From Collimonas sp. OK307 (GTDB lineage: Bacteria > Pseudomonadota > Gammaproteobacteria > Burkholderiales > Burkholderiaceae_D): 34,819 nt of DNA. Below the pieces are notes generated by a model, which saw nothing but the letters and a program-made list of their open reading frames with translations, ran no database searches and was not told the DNA's origin. Every line of letters begins with the position of its first letter. The first letter of the stretch is position 1. Position numbers and translations under genes: made by a program. The stretch spans positions 1 through 34,819 of the forward strand of contig NZ_FOQI01000027.1 in NCBI RefSeq assembly GCF_900113705.1, written 5' to 3'. Below, one piece after another: positions 15,267 through 22,283 of the stretch.

Positions 15267-15282
15267 TAGCACTACCGTGCGA
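15267..15282 (-). promoter_or_regulatory. Candidate TetR autoregulatory operator
   Basis: TAGCAC-TACC-GTGCGA is an 11-of-12 palindrome 11 bp before the TetR start codon. On the minus strand both this site and 14585-14600 read TTTCGCAC, four bases, GTGC. A possible -35 TTTACA lies upstream within the terminator flank. Confidence 0.55.
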
Positions 15283-15308
15283 AATGTCCAGGCTAATTTT
15301 TGCGCTGT

Positions 15309-15344
15309 AAAAAAGACGGCGCCGGCATAATGCGCGGCGCCGTC
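15309..15344 (-). terminator. Rho-independent terminator of the AhpD-like gene
   Basis: On the minus strand GACGGCGCC (15344-15336) pairs with GGCGCCGTC (15323-15315), followed by TTTTTT (15314-15309). The stem is nine GC-rich pairs. It lies 21 bp after the stop of the carboxymuconolactone-decarboxylase-like gene and before the TetR gene. Confidence 0.9.
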
Positions 15345-15365
15345 CTGGACGTCAGGCGTTGTTTC

Positions 15366-15806
15366 TTATTCGGTTGGCATCTTGCGGAATCCGACAGCCA
15401 GGCGATTCCAGCTATTGATGGCGTTAATGGCAAGCGTCAGGTTGACCATTTCGGCAGGGGTAAATTGCGCGCTCAGCACGGCGTAATCAGCATCCGACGC
15501 ATGGCTTTGCGCAATCAGCGTGACCGCTTCGGTCCAGGCCAGTGCGGCACGTTCACGGGCGCTAAAGAAAGGGGCTTCGCGCCAGGCCGTGACTGCGTAC
15601 AGGCGGCGTTCGCTTTCACCGGCCTTGCGTGCATCCGCGGTATGCATGTCGATGCAGAAAGCGCAGCCGTTGATTTGCGAGGCGCGCAGTTTGACCAGCT
15701 CCAGCAGCGATGGCTCCAGGCCCAGCTTGCCGACCGCGCCTTCGAGCGCAATCATGGCTTTCATGGCGTCGGGGGAAGCGGTGTAGAAATCGATACGGTT
15801 TTCCAA
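15366..15806 (-). CDS. AhpD/carboxymuconolactone decarboxylase-family protein
   Basis: A 146-residue protein of the AhpD-like fold, with the redox motif CAFCIDMH (Cys-x-x-Cys followed by His) and the C-terminal signature NLTLAINAINSWNRLAVGFR. Such small proteins act as alkylhydroperoxidase-like thiol reductases or as decarboxylases. The TTG at 15806 is taken as the start because ATAAGGAG lies seven bases before it; an ATG 111 bp upstream would add a segment unrelated to the family and lacks a ribosome site. The gene is divergent from a MocR regulator, its likely controller, and ends at a strong terminator. Confidence 0.85.
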   Translation of the reverse strand: MENRIDFYTASPDAMKAMIALEGAVGKLGLEPSLLELVKLRASQINGCAFCIDMHTADARKAGESERRLYAVTAWREAPFFSARERAALAWTEAVTLIAQSHASDADYAVLSAQFTPAEMVNLTLAINAINSWNRLAVGFRKMPTE

Positions 15807-15857
15807 GATATTCTCCTTATATGTGGAATGTGGAACATGTATGAGCTGAGAACCCGC

Positions 15858-15926
15858 ATCATAAGATCTGGCGATGTGGTATTGGATAGCCAATTCAGCC
15901 AAAAAACAGGAGGCCACTCAGGTGGC
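15858..15926. promoter_or_regulatory. Divergent control region between the AhpD-like and MocR genes
   Basis: The 215-bp gap contains the palindrome ATTGG-ATAG-CCAAT (15881-15894), a second inverted repeat GCCAC-TCAG-GTGGC (15913-15926), and a minus-strand -10-like TATGAT (15863-15858). The first palindrome sits at the -35 region of that promoter. MocR regulators commonly activate a divergent neighbour from such a position; the assignment is an inference. Confidence 0.45.
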
Positions 15927-16021
15927 GATTGGCGCTGAACCGGCGGACATGCTAAAACTGCATGGTTTTATTCGGGAAGGCAGGGCATCTACCTGCATCG
16001 CTTATCGTTTTTGGAGTAGTT

Positions 16022-17464
16022 ATGGAATTGCATGTCGTCATCGACGGCGATAAGGACCTGGCGGGACAGGTTTATCGACAAATCAAGGAGGCCATCCAGT
16101 CAGGACGGCTGGCAGTCGGCGAGCAAGTGCCACCGTCGCGCTTGCTGGCGCAACAGTTGCAGGTGTCGCGCAAGACGGTGTCGGAAGCATACGCGCGCCT
16201 GACCATGGACAAATTGCTGGCCGGCCAGGTAGGCGCCGGGACCTTCGTTACCGCAGCTGCGACACAACTGCAGCCGCACCCAAGCCCGCGCCGCTTCGCA
16301 GCCAAGGATCTGGCGGCTGGCGCCACGCTCAAGAATTGGCTAGGCCGTTCAATGCCGTTGCAGCCGCCGGAACGACGCTCCGCTTATGATTTTTTTGGCG
16401 GCGGCGCCGCAAAAAACCATTTTCCGCTGGCCGAATGGCGCCAGTGCATACTGCATGGCTTGCGCAAGAGCCAGGCAGCGCGCGGCTATTATTCAGAACC
16501 GCAAGGATTGCCGGTATTGCGTGAAGCGATCGCCCGCCATAGTGCTTTTGCCAGAGGGGTGCAGTGCGTGCCGATGGACGTGCTGGTCACCAACGGCGCC
16601 CAGCAGGCGATTGATCTGGTGGCGCGGGTGCTGATCGAACCCGGTTGCACGGTCGCAGTCGAAGATCCCGGTTATCCGCCGGCACGGCTGACGTTTGCCA
16701 GCCAGGGTGCGCGTATTGCTTGCATTCCGGTCGATGCTGAAGGGATGATGGTTGAGCATATACCAGACGATACTCGCCTGATCTATGTCACGCCGGCCCA
16801 TCAGTTTCCGCTCGGCATGCCGATGAGCATGGCTCGCCGTAAAGCGTTGCTGAAACGCGCCGGCGAACTTGGCGCGATTATCATCGAAGACGACTACGAT
16901 AGCGAATTCCGCTATGAAGGGCGGCCCACCGATTCGTTGCAAAGCATGGATAGCGAGGGCCTGGTGGCCTTTGTCGGCACCTTTTCGAAAGTGATGCATC
17001 CGGACCTGCGTATCGGTTATCTGATTGCGCCGCCCGCGATACGGGAGGCCGTGACCGTCGCCAAGCACTTGTGCGACTGGCACACGCCAGCCATGATGCA
17101 ATGGGCGCTGGCCAAGTTCATCGACGACGGTTACCTGCAAAAGCATATCCGGCGTTGCCACGCGATGTACGCCAGTCGCCGCGAAAAATTGTTGTCGCGC
17201 TTGAATACCGATCTGGCGCCGTGGCTGCAGCCGATAGCGGCAACCGCTGGCTTCCATCTGACGGCGCTGGTGAGCGAGGAAGTCGATATGCACCAGTTGT
17301 TGCAACTGGCGCGTAGAGTCGATGTCGGTTTATACGGGATTGATGTGTTTTATCATGAAATGCCCCCGGTGCCGGCACTGTTCTTCGGCTATGGCGCGAT
17401 CGAAACATTGGATATCGAGCCAGCACTGGATCGGGTCAAGGCAATCCTGACGGAGATCGCTTAA
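16022..17464 (+). CDS. MocR-type regulator (GntR HTH fused to PLP aminotransferase domain)
   Basis: A 480-residue fusion. The N-terminal GntR winged helix spans about residues 10-75 (QVYRQIKEAIQSGRLAVGEQVPPSRLLAQQL). The remainder is a fold-type I aminotransferase domain with NGAQQAIDL, the PLP-contact motif EDDYDSEFRY (289-298) and the Schiff-base Lys K323 in FSKVMHPDLRIGY. Such proteins use PLP or a PLP adduct as effector. The ATG at 16022 follows TTTTTGGAGTAGTT and is preferred over an in-frame ATG 60 bp upstream. It is divergent from the AhpD-like gene. PdxR, GabR and similar subtypes cannot be told apart here. Confidence 0.9.
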   Translation: MELHVVIDGDKDLAGQVYRQIKEAIQSGRLAVGEQVPPSRLLAQQLQVSRKTVSEAYARLTMDKLLAGQVGAGTFVTAAATQLQPHPSPRRFAAKDLAAGATLKNWLGRSMPLQPPERRSAYDFFGGGAAKNHFPLAEWRQCILHGLRKSQAARGYYSEPQGLPVLREAIARHSAFARGVQCVPMDVLVTNGAQQAIDLVARVLIEPGCTVAVEDPGYPPARLTFASQGARIACIPVDAEGMMVEHIPDDTRLIYVTPAHQFPLGMPMSMARRKALLKRAGELGAIIIEDDYDSEFRYEGRPTDSLQSMDSEGLVAFVGTFSKVMHPDLRIGYLIAPPAIREAVTVAKHLCDWHTPAMMQWALAKFIDDGYLQKHIRRCHAMYASRREKLLSRLNTDLAPWLQPIAATAGFHLTALVSEEVDMHQLLQLARRVDVGLYGIDVFYHEMPPVPALFFGYGAIETLDIEPALDRVKAILTEIA

Positions 17465-17483
17465 GCCGCCAAGGCCCGGCCGT

Positions 17484-19127
17484 TCAAATCACGAAAAATC
17501 CATGGCTGCCATCAGCGGCGAGTTGCGCCACCAAGCCGTATTCCCAGTCCAGGTACGCCTGCATGGCGGCGACCGGATTGTCGGTGCCTTCATAAGGGCG
17601 TCGATAGCGGTCGATGCGCGGCGAGGCCATTGCGGTTTCACCTGCTTCCAACGGTAATCCGGCAGCAATCCAGGCCGCGGTCCCGCCTTCGAGTACAAAC
17701 ACCGGTTGGCTTGTAAGTTGTTGGACATCTCCCGCCGCGTAGCCAGCCAGCAGGCTGTTGCCGCAAGTCAGCACGTAGCGTCTGGCCGTAGCAGTGTGTT
17801 GCAATATCTCAGCCAATTGCGAGCGTAGTGCGAAGCGGGCGCCGGGGATATGCCGCTTGACGTAGTTGGCGCTGCTAGTGAAATCGAGCAGTACCGTGTC
17901 CTGCTTATCTGACGCATCTTGCAGCCATTGCCAAAGCTGTTGCGCTGTTACCGATTCGCACGGCGGCGCGGGCGGTAAAGTCGGGGCAGGATTGCCAGCC
18001 TCGCTGAAATGTTCAGGGTGCAAACCATCCAATACATGGACCTCCCAACCCATCTGCGCCAGCCACGATGCTGTCATGTTGGCACGCACGCCATCATCGT
18101 CCACCAGCACGATACGGGCGCCGCGCACCGGCGCCACGTGGTCGGTTTCCTGCACCAGCTGGCCGCCCGGGGCCGAACTGAAACCGGGCAGGTGGCCGGC
18201 GGCATATTCTTCCGGAGTACGCACATCCAGCCGATACGTGGTGCGGCCAGGTTCACGCTGCCATCGCTCCAAAGCCGCCAGGTCGGCGCGTCCGACCCTG
18301 GCGCGATCTGCAACCTGCCGGCTCGCCGCGACTGCCTGCGCACCATGCTCATTGCCGGCCGGATCTTGAGGATGATCCGAGTAGCGCCGGGTCTTGCCTT
18401 GTTCCAGATGTTGTCCGGCCAGAGTCCATCCTATGGTGCCGTTGCGCAAGGCGCTGACGGGATTCGGAATGCCCGCATTGATTAGCGACTGGCTGCCAAT
18501 GATACTGCGCGTACGCCCGGCGCAATTGACAATGACCCGGGTTTCAGGGCGCGGCGCCAGTGCGCGTACACGCAACACCAACTCGGCGCCGGGCACGCTG
18601 ATACCGCCGGGAATGCTCATCGTGTTGTATTCTTCAAACCGGCGCGCATCGAGCACCACCACATCGGCGTCGGCATCGAGCAAAGCCTTGACCTCGGGCG
18701 CCGATAGCGACGGTGTATGGCGTTGCGATTCCACCAGTTCGCCGAACGCTTTGCTGGGAGCATTGACGTCGCGGAAAATTTCACCGCCGGCGTCGCGCCA
18801 GCCTTGCAGGCCGCCGGCCAGCAAATGCACCGTGCCGTACCCGAGCTGGCGCAGGCGTTGCGCTGCGGTCAGCGCTAAACCTTCGCCGTCGTCGTACACC
18901 ACGATACAGGTGTCGCGTCGCGGAATGCGAGCATAGGCTTCCAGCTCGATACGTCCCAGCGGCAGGTTAGCGGCAAATAAAGGGTGGGCCTCGGCGAACG
19001 GCGCTTCCTCGCGCACATCCAGCAATGCCAGTTCCTTGCGTTCCAGCAGCGCGGCATGAATCTGTTGGAATGTGCATGTAGTAAAAGCTGGGTCGGTGCC
19101 GCAGGTAGTGTCGATGGCCATGGTCAT
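17484..19127 (-). CDS. Four-domain rhodanese (sulfurtransferase) protein
   Basis: A 547-residue protein with four rhodanese-like domains at about residues 17-115, 137-240, 280-370 and 392-495. Domains 2 and 4 keep the catalytic Cys (C202 in NCAGRTRS; C455 in LTCGNSLLAG). In domains 1 and 3 the loop has Asp instead (VVYDDGEG, VLVDDDGV), so they look inactive. The protein may accept sulfane sulfur released during thiol oxidation. It starts in a 4-bp ATGA overlap with the thiol dioxygenase gene, so the two are translationally coupled. Its last 20 bp face the MocR gene. The role in sulfur transfer is inferred from domains and context. Confidence 0.9.
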   Translation of the reverse strand: MTMAIDTTCGTDPAFTTCTFQQIHAALLERKELALLDVREEAPFAEAHPLFAANLPLGRIELEAYARIPRRDTCIVVYDDGEGLALTAAQRLRQLGYGTVHLLAGGLQGWRDAGGEIFRDVNAPSKAFGELVESQRHTPSLSAPEVKALLDADADVVVLDARRFEEYNTMSIPGGISVPGAELVLRVRALAPRPETRVIVNCAGRTRSIIGSQSLINAGIPNPVSALRNGTIGWTLAGQHLEQGKTRRYSDHPQDPAGNEHGAQAVAASRQVADRARVGRADLAALERWQREPGRTTYRLDVRTPEEYAAGHLPGFSSAPGGQLVQETDHVAPVRGARIVLVDDDGVRANMTASWLAQMGWEVHVLDGLHPEHFSEAGNPAPTLPPAPPCESVTAQQLWQWLQDASDKQDTVLLDFTSSANYVKRHIPGARFALRSQLAEILQHTATARRYVLTCGNSLLAGYAAGDVQQLTSQPVFVLEGGTAAWIAAGLPLEAGETAMASPRIDRYRRPYEGTDNPVAAMQAYLDWEYGLVAQLAADGSHGFFVI

Positions 19128-19732
19128 GAGGTCTTCAATTCTTTGGAACGGTCCCAGATATTCGGCAAACGGGTGTTGGAGTAACCGGAGATAAAGGTTT
19201 TGCTAGCGCCGTCTTCTGTATATACCGAGCGTTGCACAGCGCCGATATTGGCGCCATACACATGGATGCTGATCGAGACGCTGTCGGTAAACGCGTTGCG
19301 CACCTTGTGAATGTCGCCAACGTTTGGCGATACTGCCTCGACCGTGCCCGGCGTCAGCTTGAGTTCCGCGCCGTCCAACTGCAATCGGCCGTCGGCTGTG
19401 CGCTTATAGGCTTGCGCAAACTCGGCGCCGCGCAGCATGCCGATCAAGCCCCATACCGTATGGTCGTGAATCGGCGTGGCCTGGCCCGGGCCCCAGACAA
19501 AGCTGACGATCGAAAAGCGTTCGGCTGAATCGGCATGCAGCAGATATTGCTGATAGCGCTCCGGCTGTGCTTGGGCGTAGGTATCCGGCAGCCAGTCGTC
19601 AACCGCGACCAGTTGCTGTAGCAAGGCGCCGCCGTCGCGCAGGATCTGCGCTTCCGACGGCTTGCGTTCTAGCAGCGCAGCGAAAGCGGTAACAAAGCTG
19701 CGGAGCCGGTCGGGATTTTGTGCAGGAGGCAT
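19124..19732 (-). CDS. Gln-type thiol dioxygenase (probably 3-mercaptopropionate dioxygenase)
   Basis: A 202-residue cupin that adds O2 to a thiol to give a sulfinate. Iron ligands are His89 and His91 (PIHDHTVWG) and His142 (GDIHKVRN). The Ser155-His157-Tyr159 triad (SISIHVY) is intact. The position of rat cysteine dioxygenase Arg60 is Gln62 here (RYQQYLLH), and the protein has no cysteine at all, so the Cys-Tyr crosslink cannot form. Both traits mark the bacterial Gln-type group, whose preferred substrate is usually 3-mercaptopropionate rather than cysteine. It is coupled to the rhodanese gene downstream. Confidence 0.88.
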   Translation of the reverse strand: MPPAQNPDRLRSFVTAFAALLERKPSEAQILRDGGALLQQLVAVDDWLPDTYAQAQPERYQQYLLHADSAERFSIVSFVWGPGQATPIHDHTVWGLIGMLRGAEFAQAYKRTADGRLQLDGAELKLTPGTVEAVSPNVGDIHKVRNAFTDSVSISIHVYGANIGAVQRSVYTEDGASKTFISGYSNTRLPNIWDRSKELKTS

Positions 19733-19751
19733 GTGTTTTCTGGTCAGGTCG

Positions 19752-19815
19752 ATTGCTGCGCAAACGGTCCGGTTTGATGGAAACTGGTTCCATCAAACCG
19801 GACCACTGCAGCAAT
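19752..19815. repeat. Large nested inverted repeat upstream of the thiol dioxygenase gene
   Basis: GGTCCGGTTTGATGGAA (19766-19782) pairs perfectly, over 17 bp, with 19788-19804 across the loop ACTGG. Outside it, ATTGCTGC (19752-19759) pairs with GCAGCAAT (19808-19815). The whole structure fits in the gap between the membrane-protein operon end and the dioxygenase start. No T-run follows on either strand, so a simple intrinsic terminator is doubtful. Confidence 0.85.
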
Positions 19816-19832
19816 TCTAACGCCTCCCGCCG

Positions 19833-20591
19833 TCAATGGCCTTGTGTTGCGGGCTTTTGCCGGAAAAACAATATGCAGGTCAGGATGAATGCGAACAGCG
19901 CCGCGGATGCAGAATAGCGGCTTAGCGCCAGGCCGCCGGCGGTCAGCGGTTTATCCAGGAAGTCGCCGACAACCGCGCCAAGCGGGCGGGTCAGGATGAA
20001 TGCGGCCCAGAATAAGGCGGTACGCGATATGGCGGTCCGGTAATAGGCAACAACCAGTATGGCCAGCAGCGAGCCGAAAACCAGCGCGGCGCCGGTATAG
20101 CCAAGGCCGGCGGTATCAGCCGTCCAGTCGCCCAGTGCCGTACCCAAGGTTTGGGAAAACATGATGGTCAGCCAATAGAACATCTCGGCCTTGGGCGAGT
20201 TGACTGTGTCGACCGAGATCGAGCCGAGCGAGCGATACCAGATTGCCAGCGAGCCTATCAGCAAGATGAACAACAGCGTGCTTCCTCCCGCATAGCCGAT
20301 GCCAAGCGAACGGTCTGCGAAATCGGCCAGGGTAGTCCCGACTGTCGTGGTGGCGATGATGGTTGCCCAATAGAGGGCCGGATGAAATTTCTTCGCTTTG
20401 ATCTGGGCAAACACGGCGACCAGAAAGATTGCGGCGAAAATGACGGTCGCCACGAGGTAACCCAGGTTCATCGACATGGACACGGCATCACCGCCGGTTT
20501 CGCCCAGTGTCGTGGCGGCTATCTTGATTATCCAGAAGATCAAGGTTACTTCTGGAACCTTGCTTAAACGATGTGCGTTTGTTGAATTCAT
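19833..20591 (-). CDS. COG4705-like membrane protein with four G-x4-D motifs, copy A
   Basis: A 252-residue, very hydrophobic protein with about eight membrane segments. It contains a fourfold motif: LGETGGD (G30/D35), VGTTLAD (G85/D90), LGTALGD (G150/D155) and LGAVVGD (G205/D210), at spacings of 55, 65 and 55 residues. This suggests two duplicated halves and four intramembrane acidic sites. I recognise the family only as an uncharacterised membrane-anchored protein; transport of a cation is a guess from the Asp pattern. It lies 36 bp after copy B in the same direction. Confidence 0.8.
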   Translation of the reverse strand: MNSTNAHRLSKVPEVTLIFWIIKIAATTLGETGGDAVSMSMNLGYLVATVIFAAIFLVAVFAQIKAKKFHPALYWATIIATTTVGTTLADFADRSLGIGYAGGSTLLFILLIGSLAIWYRSLGSISVDTVNSPKAEMFYWLTIMFSQTLGTALGDWTADTAGLGYTGAALVFGSLLAILVVAYYRTAISRTALFWAAFILTRPLGAVVGDFLDKPLTAGGLALSRYSASAALFAFILTCILFFRQKPATQGH

Positions 20592-20627
20592 GTGAGTTCC
20601 TTTGCCAGTGTTAAATCTGCTGCTGCT

Positions 20628-21476
20628 TCAAGCTTGTTGCTCCAGGCGTTTGGGGGCGACCGAGAGATAAATTACCATGCCGATAATCATCGCCAGAAAA
20701 ACCATGCTGGTTTCGATTGCCCCTAGTCCGAGGCCGCCATTGCTTGCCGGCTGCGATAAAAGGTCACCGCATGAGGCACCAAAAGGGCGCGTCAGTACAT
20801 AGGCAATCCAGAAACAGGCTACCGTATCGGCCTTGAAAACATAGCGAAAAACCGCAACGGCGGCGATCAGGCCGCCAAACAACAGGGCGGAATTGGCGTA
20901 GCCGAGGTTCAAACCTTCCGCCACCCAGTCACCGGCAGCGGTACCCAGGGCGAATGTGAACAGGATCGCGACCCAGTAAAACAGTTCGCGCTTGAAATTG
21001 CCTATTGATTGAATGGAAAGAGTTTTTTCCTGTGCATACCAAATGGCAAACGTAGCCGTCAGAGCAACGCTGAACAGGGCAGTCGATGCTGCCAGCGGCA
21101 CGGCCAGGTGGTCACTCAGGTTGTCGGTAATCAGGGTGCCGAATACGCTGACGAAAACAATCGTAATCCAGTAGAGCGAAGGTATATAGCGGCGGGCGCG
21201 CATCTGGAAGAATAGCGCTACGGCGAACAACACGCCCATCAGCGCGGTGGTAACGGTCAAGCCGAAATGCAGATCGGCATTGAGGAAATCGGCAGCGGTC
21301 TCACCGACGGTGGTGGACATCATCTTGATGATCCAGAACAGCACGGTGATTTGCGGTACCTTGTTCAGCCATTGTCTTGCGGATATGTCGGGCATTGTGT
21401 TCACGGCAACCTCGGAAGCGGATGGATTAAATGAAACGCTGCCGACAGTCTGGGTGCCGAGACTTAGCTCAGCCAT
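20628..21476 (-). CDS. COG4705-like membrane protein with four G-x4-D motifs, copy B
   Basis: A 282-residue paralogue of the next gene in the operon, about 30 residues longer at the N-terminus. Its motifs VGETAAD (G58/D63), FGTLITD (G113/D118), LGTAAGD (G178/D183) and FGASCGD (G233/D238) have exactly the same 55/65/55 spacing. The start at 21476 lies 13 bp after the phosphoribosyltransferase stop and has only a weak ribosome site. An ATG at 21395 (MPDISARQWLNKVPQ) would match copy A in length. An upstream in-frame ATG at 21608 would overlap the preceding gene and is unlikely. Confidence 0.78.
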   Translation of the reverse strand: MAELSLGTQTVGSVSFNPSASEVAVNTMPDISARQWLNKVPQITVLFWIIKMMSTTVGETAADFLNADLHFGLTVTTALMGVLFAVALFFQMRARRYIPSLYWITIVFVSVFGTLITDNLSDHLAVPLAASTALFSVALTATFAIWYAQEKTLSIQSIGNFKRELFYWVAILFTFALGTAAGDWVAEGLNLGYANSALLFGGLIAAVAVFRYVFKADTVACFWIAYVLTRPFGASCGDLLSQPASNGGLGLGAIETSMVFLAMIIGMVIYLSVAPKRLEQQA

Positions 21477-21489
21477 AGCACTGATGTTT

Positions 21490-22170
21490 CTATGTTGCCA
21501 AGTCCTCGCCGTTGCCGGAGCCGTTCTGGGAGGCGCTCCGGGAGAGTATCTTGATGACTTCGTCATCTTCGACCTGCGGATAATCTCGATAGAATTGCTG
21601 GACCGCAAAGAAATTTGTAGAGGAATGGAGGCAGCACACTTTGTCGGCTAACTGCCTGATTTGTTCGAGACTCTCCGACGCCGCCACCGGTACCGCGCAG
21701 ATCAGCTCGGCTGGATGTTTTTCCCGGACTGCATGCAGTGCAGCAATCATGGTCGCGCCAGTCGCCACTCCGTCGTCAACGATAATGGCAGTACGATCAG
21801 ATGGGGAAATCGCCCGCCTGAACGGCGTGAATCGCATGCGACGTTGTCTCAGCGCCTGGAGTTGCCGCAATTGTTCTTCCTCCAGATAGTTTTTCGTTTC
21901 GCCAAACTCTTCGGCAAAAGGCAGCGTATAAGTCCAGCCTGATTCGTCGATTGCGCCGATCGCGCGCTCCGGATTCAAGGGCGCGCCGAGTTTATGGACC
22001 AATACGATATCAAGTTCTCCAAGCAGCAAATCGGCTACGACTTTTCCCATGGGGACTGCGCCGCGGGGAATGGCAAGTATCAATGGCAGGCGCCCTTTGT
22101 ATTCAAGCAAATGAAACGCAAGGATTTCCGCTGCTTCTATTCGATTTGCAAAAATATGCGGTCTGTCCAT
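21490..22170 (-). CDS. Predicted phosphoribosyltransferase (COG1926 type)
   Basis: A 226-residue type I phosphoribosyltransferase-like protein. The PRPP-binding motif is AIIVDDGVATGATM, and the N-terminal half has LPLILAIPRGAVPMGKVVADLL and a KLGAPLNPERAIGAI segment typical of this group. The usual neighbours in this family are stress or hydrolase genes; here it is the first gene of an operon with two related membrane proteins. The nucleobase or other substrate is not known, and some relatives may not be transferases at all. Confidence 0.82.
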   Translation of the reverse strand: MDRPHIFANRIEAAEILAFHLLEYKGRLPLILAIPRGAVPMGKVVADLLLGELDIVLVHKLGAPLNPERAIGAIDESGWTYTLPFAEEFGETKNYLEEEQLRQLQALRQRRMRFTPFRRAISPSDRTAIIVDDGVATGATMIAALHAVREKHPAELICAVPVAASESLEQIRQLADKVCCLHSSTNFFAVQQFYRDYPQVEDDEVIKILSRSASQNGSGNGEDLAT

Positions 22171-22283
22171 TTTTCATCCAATTCTTCCGCCATTTTGAGG
22201 ATTGCTACATAAGACTGGCTCTATCCTGATTAAAGAATATGAAAAATATTGAGGAAATGCCAGTTAAGCCGAGGCAAAACGAT

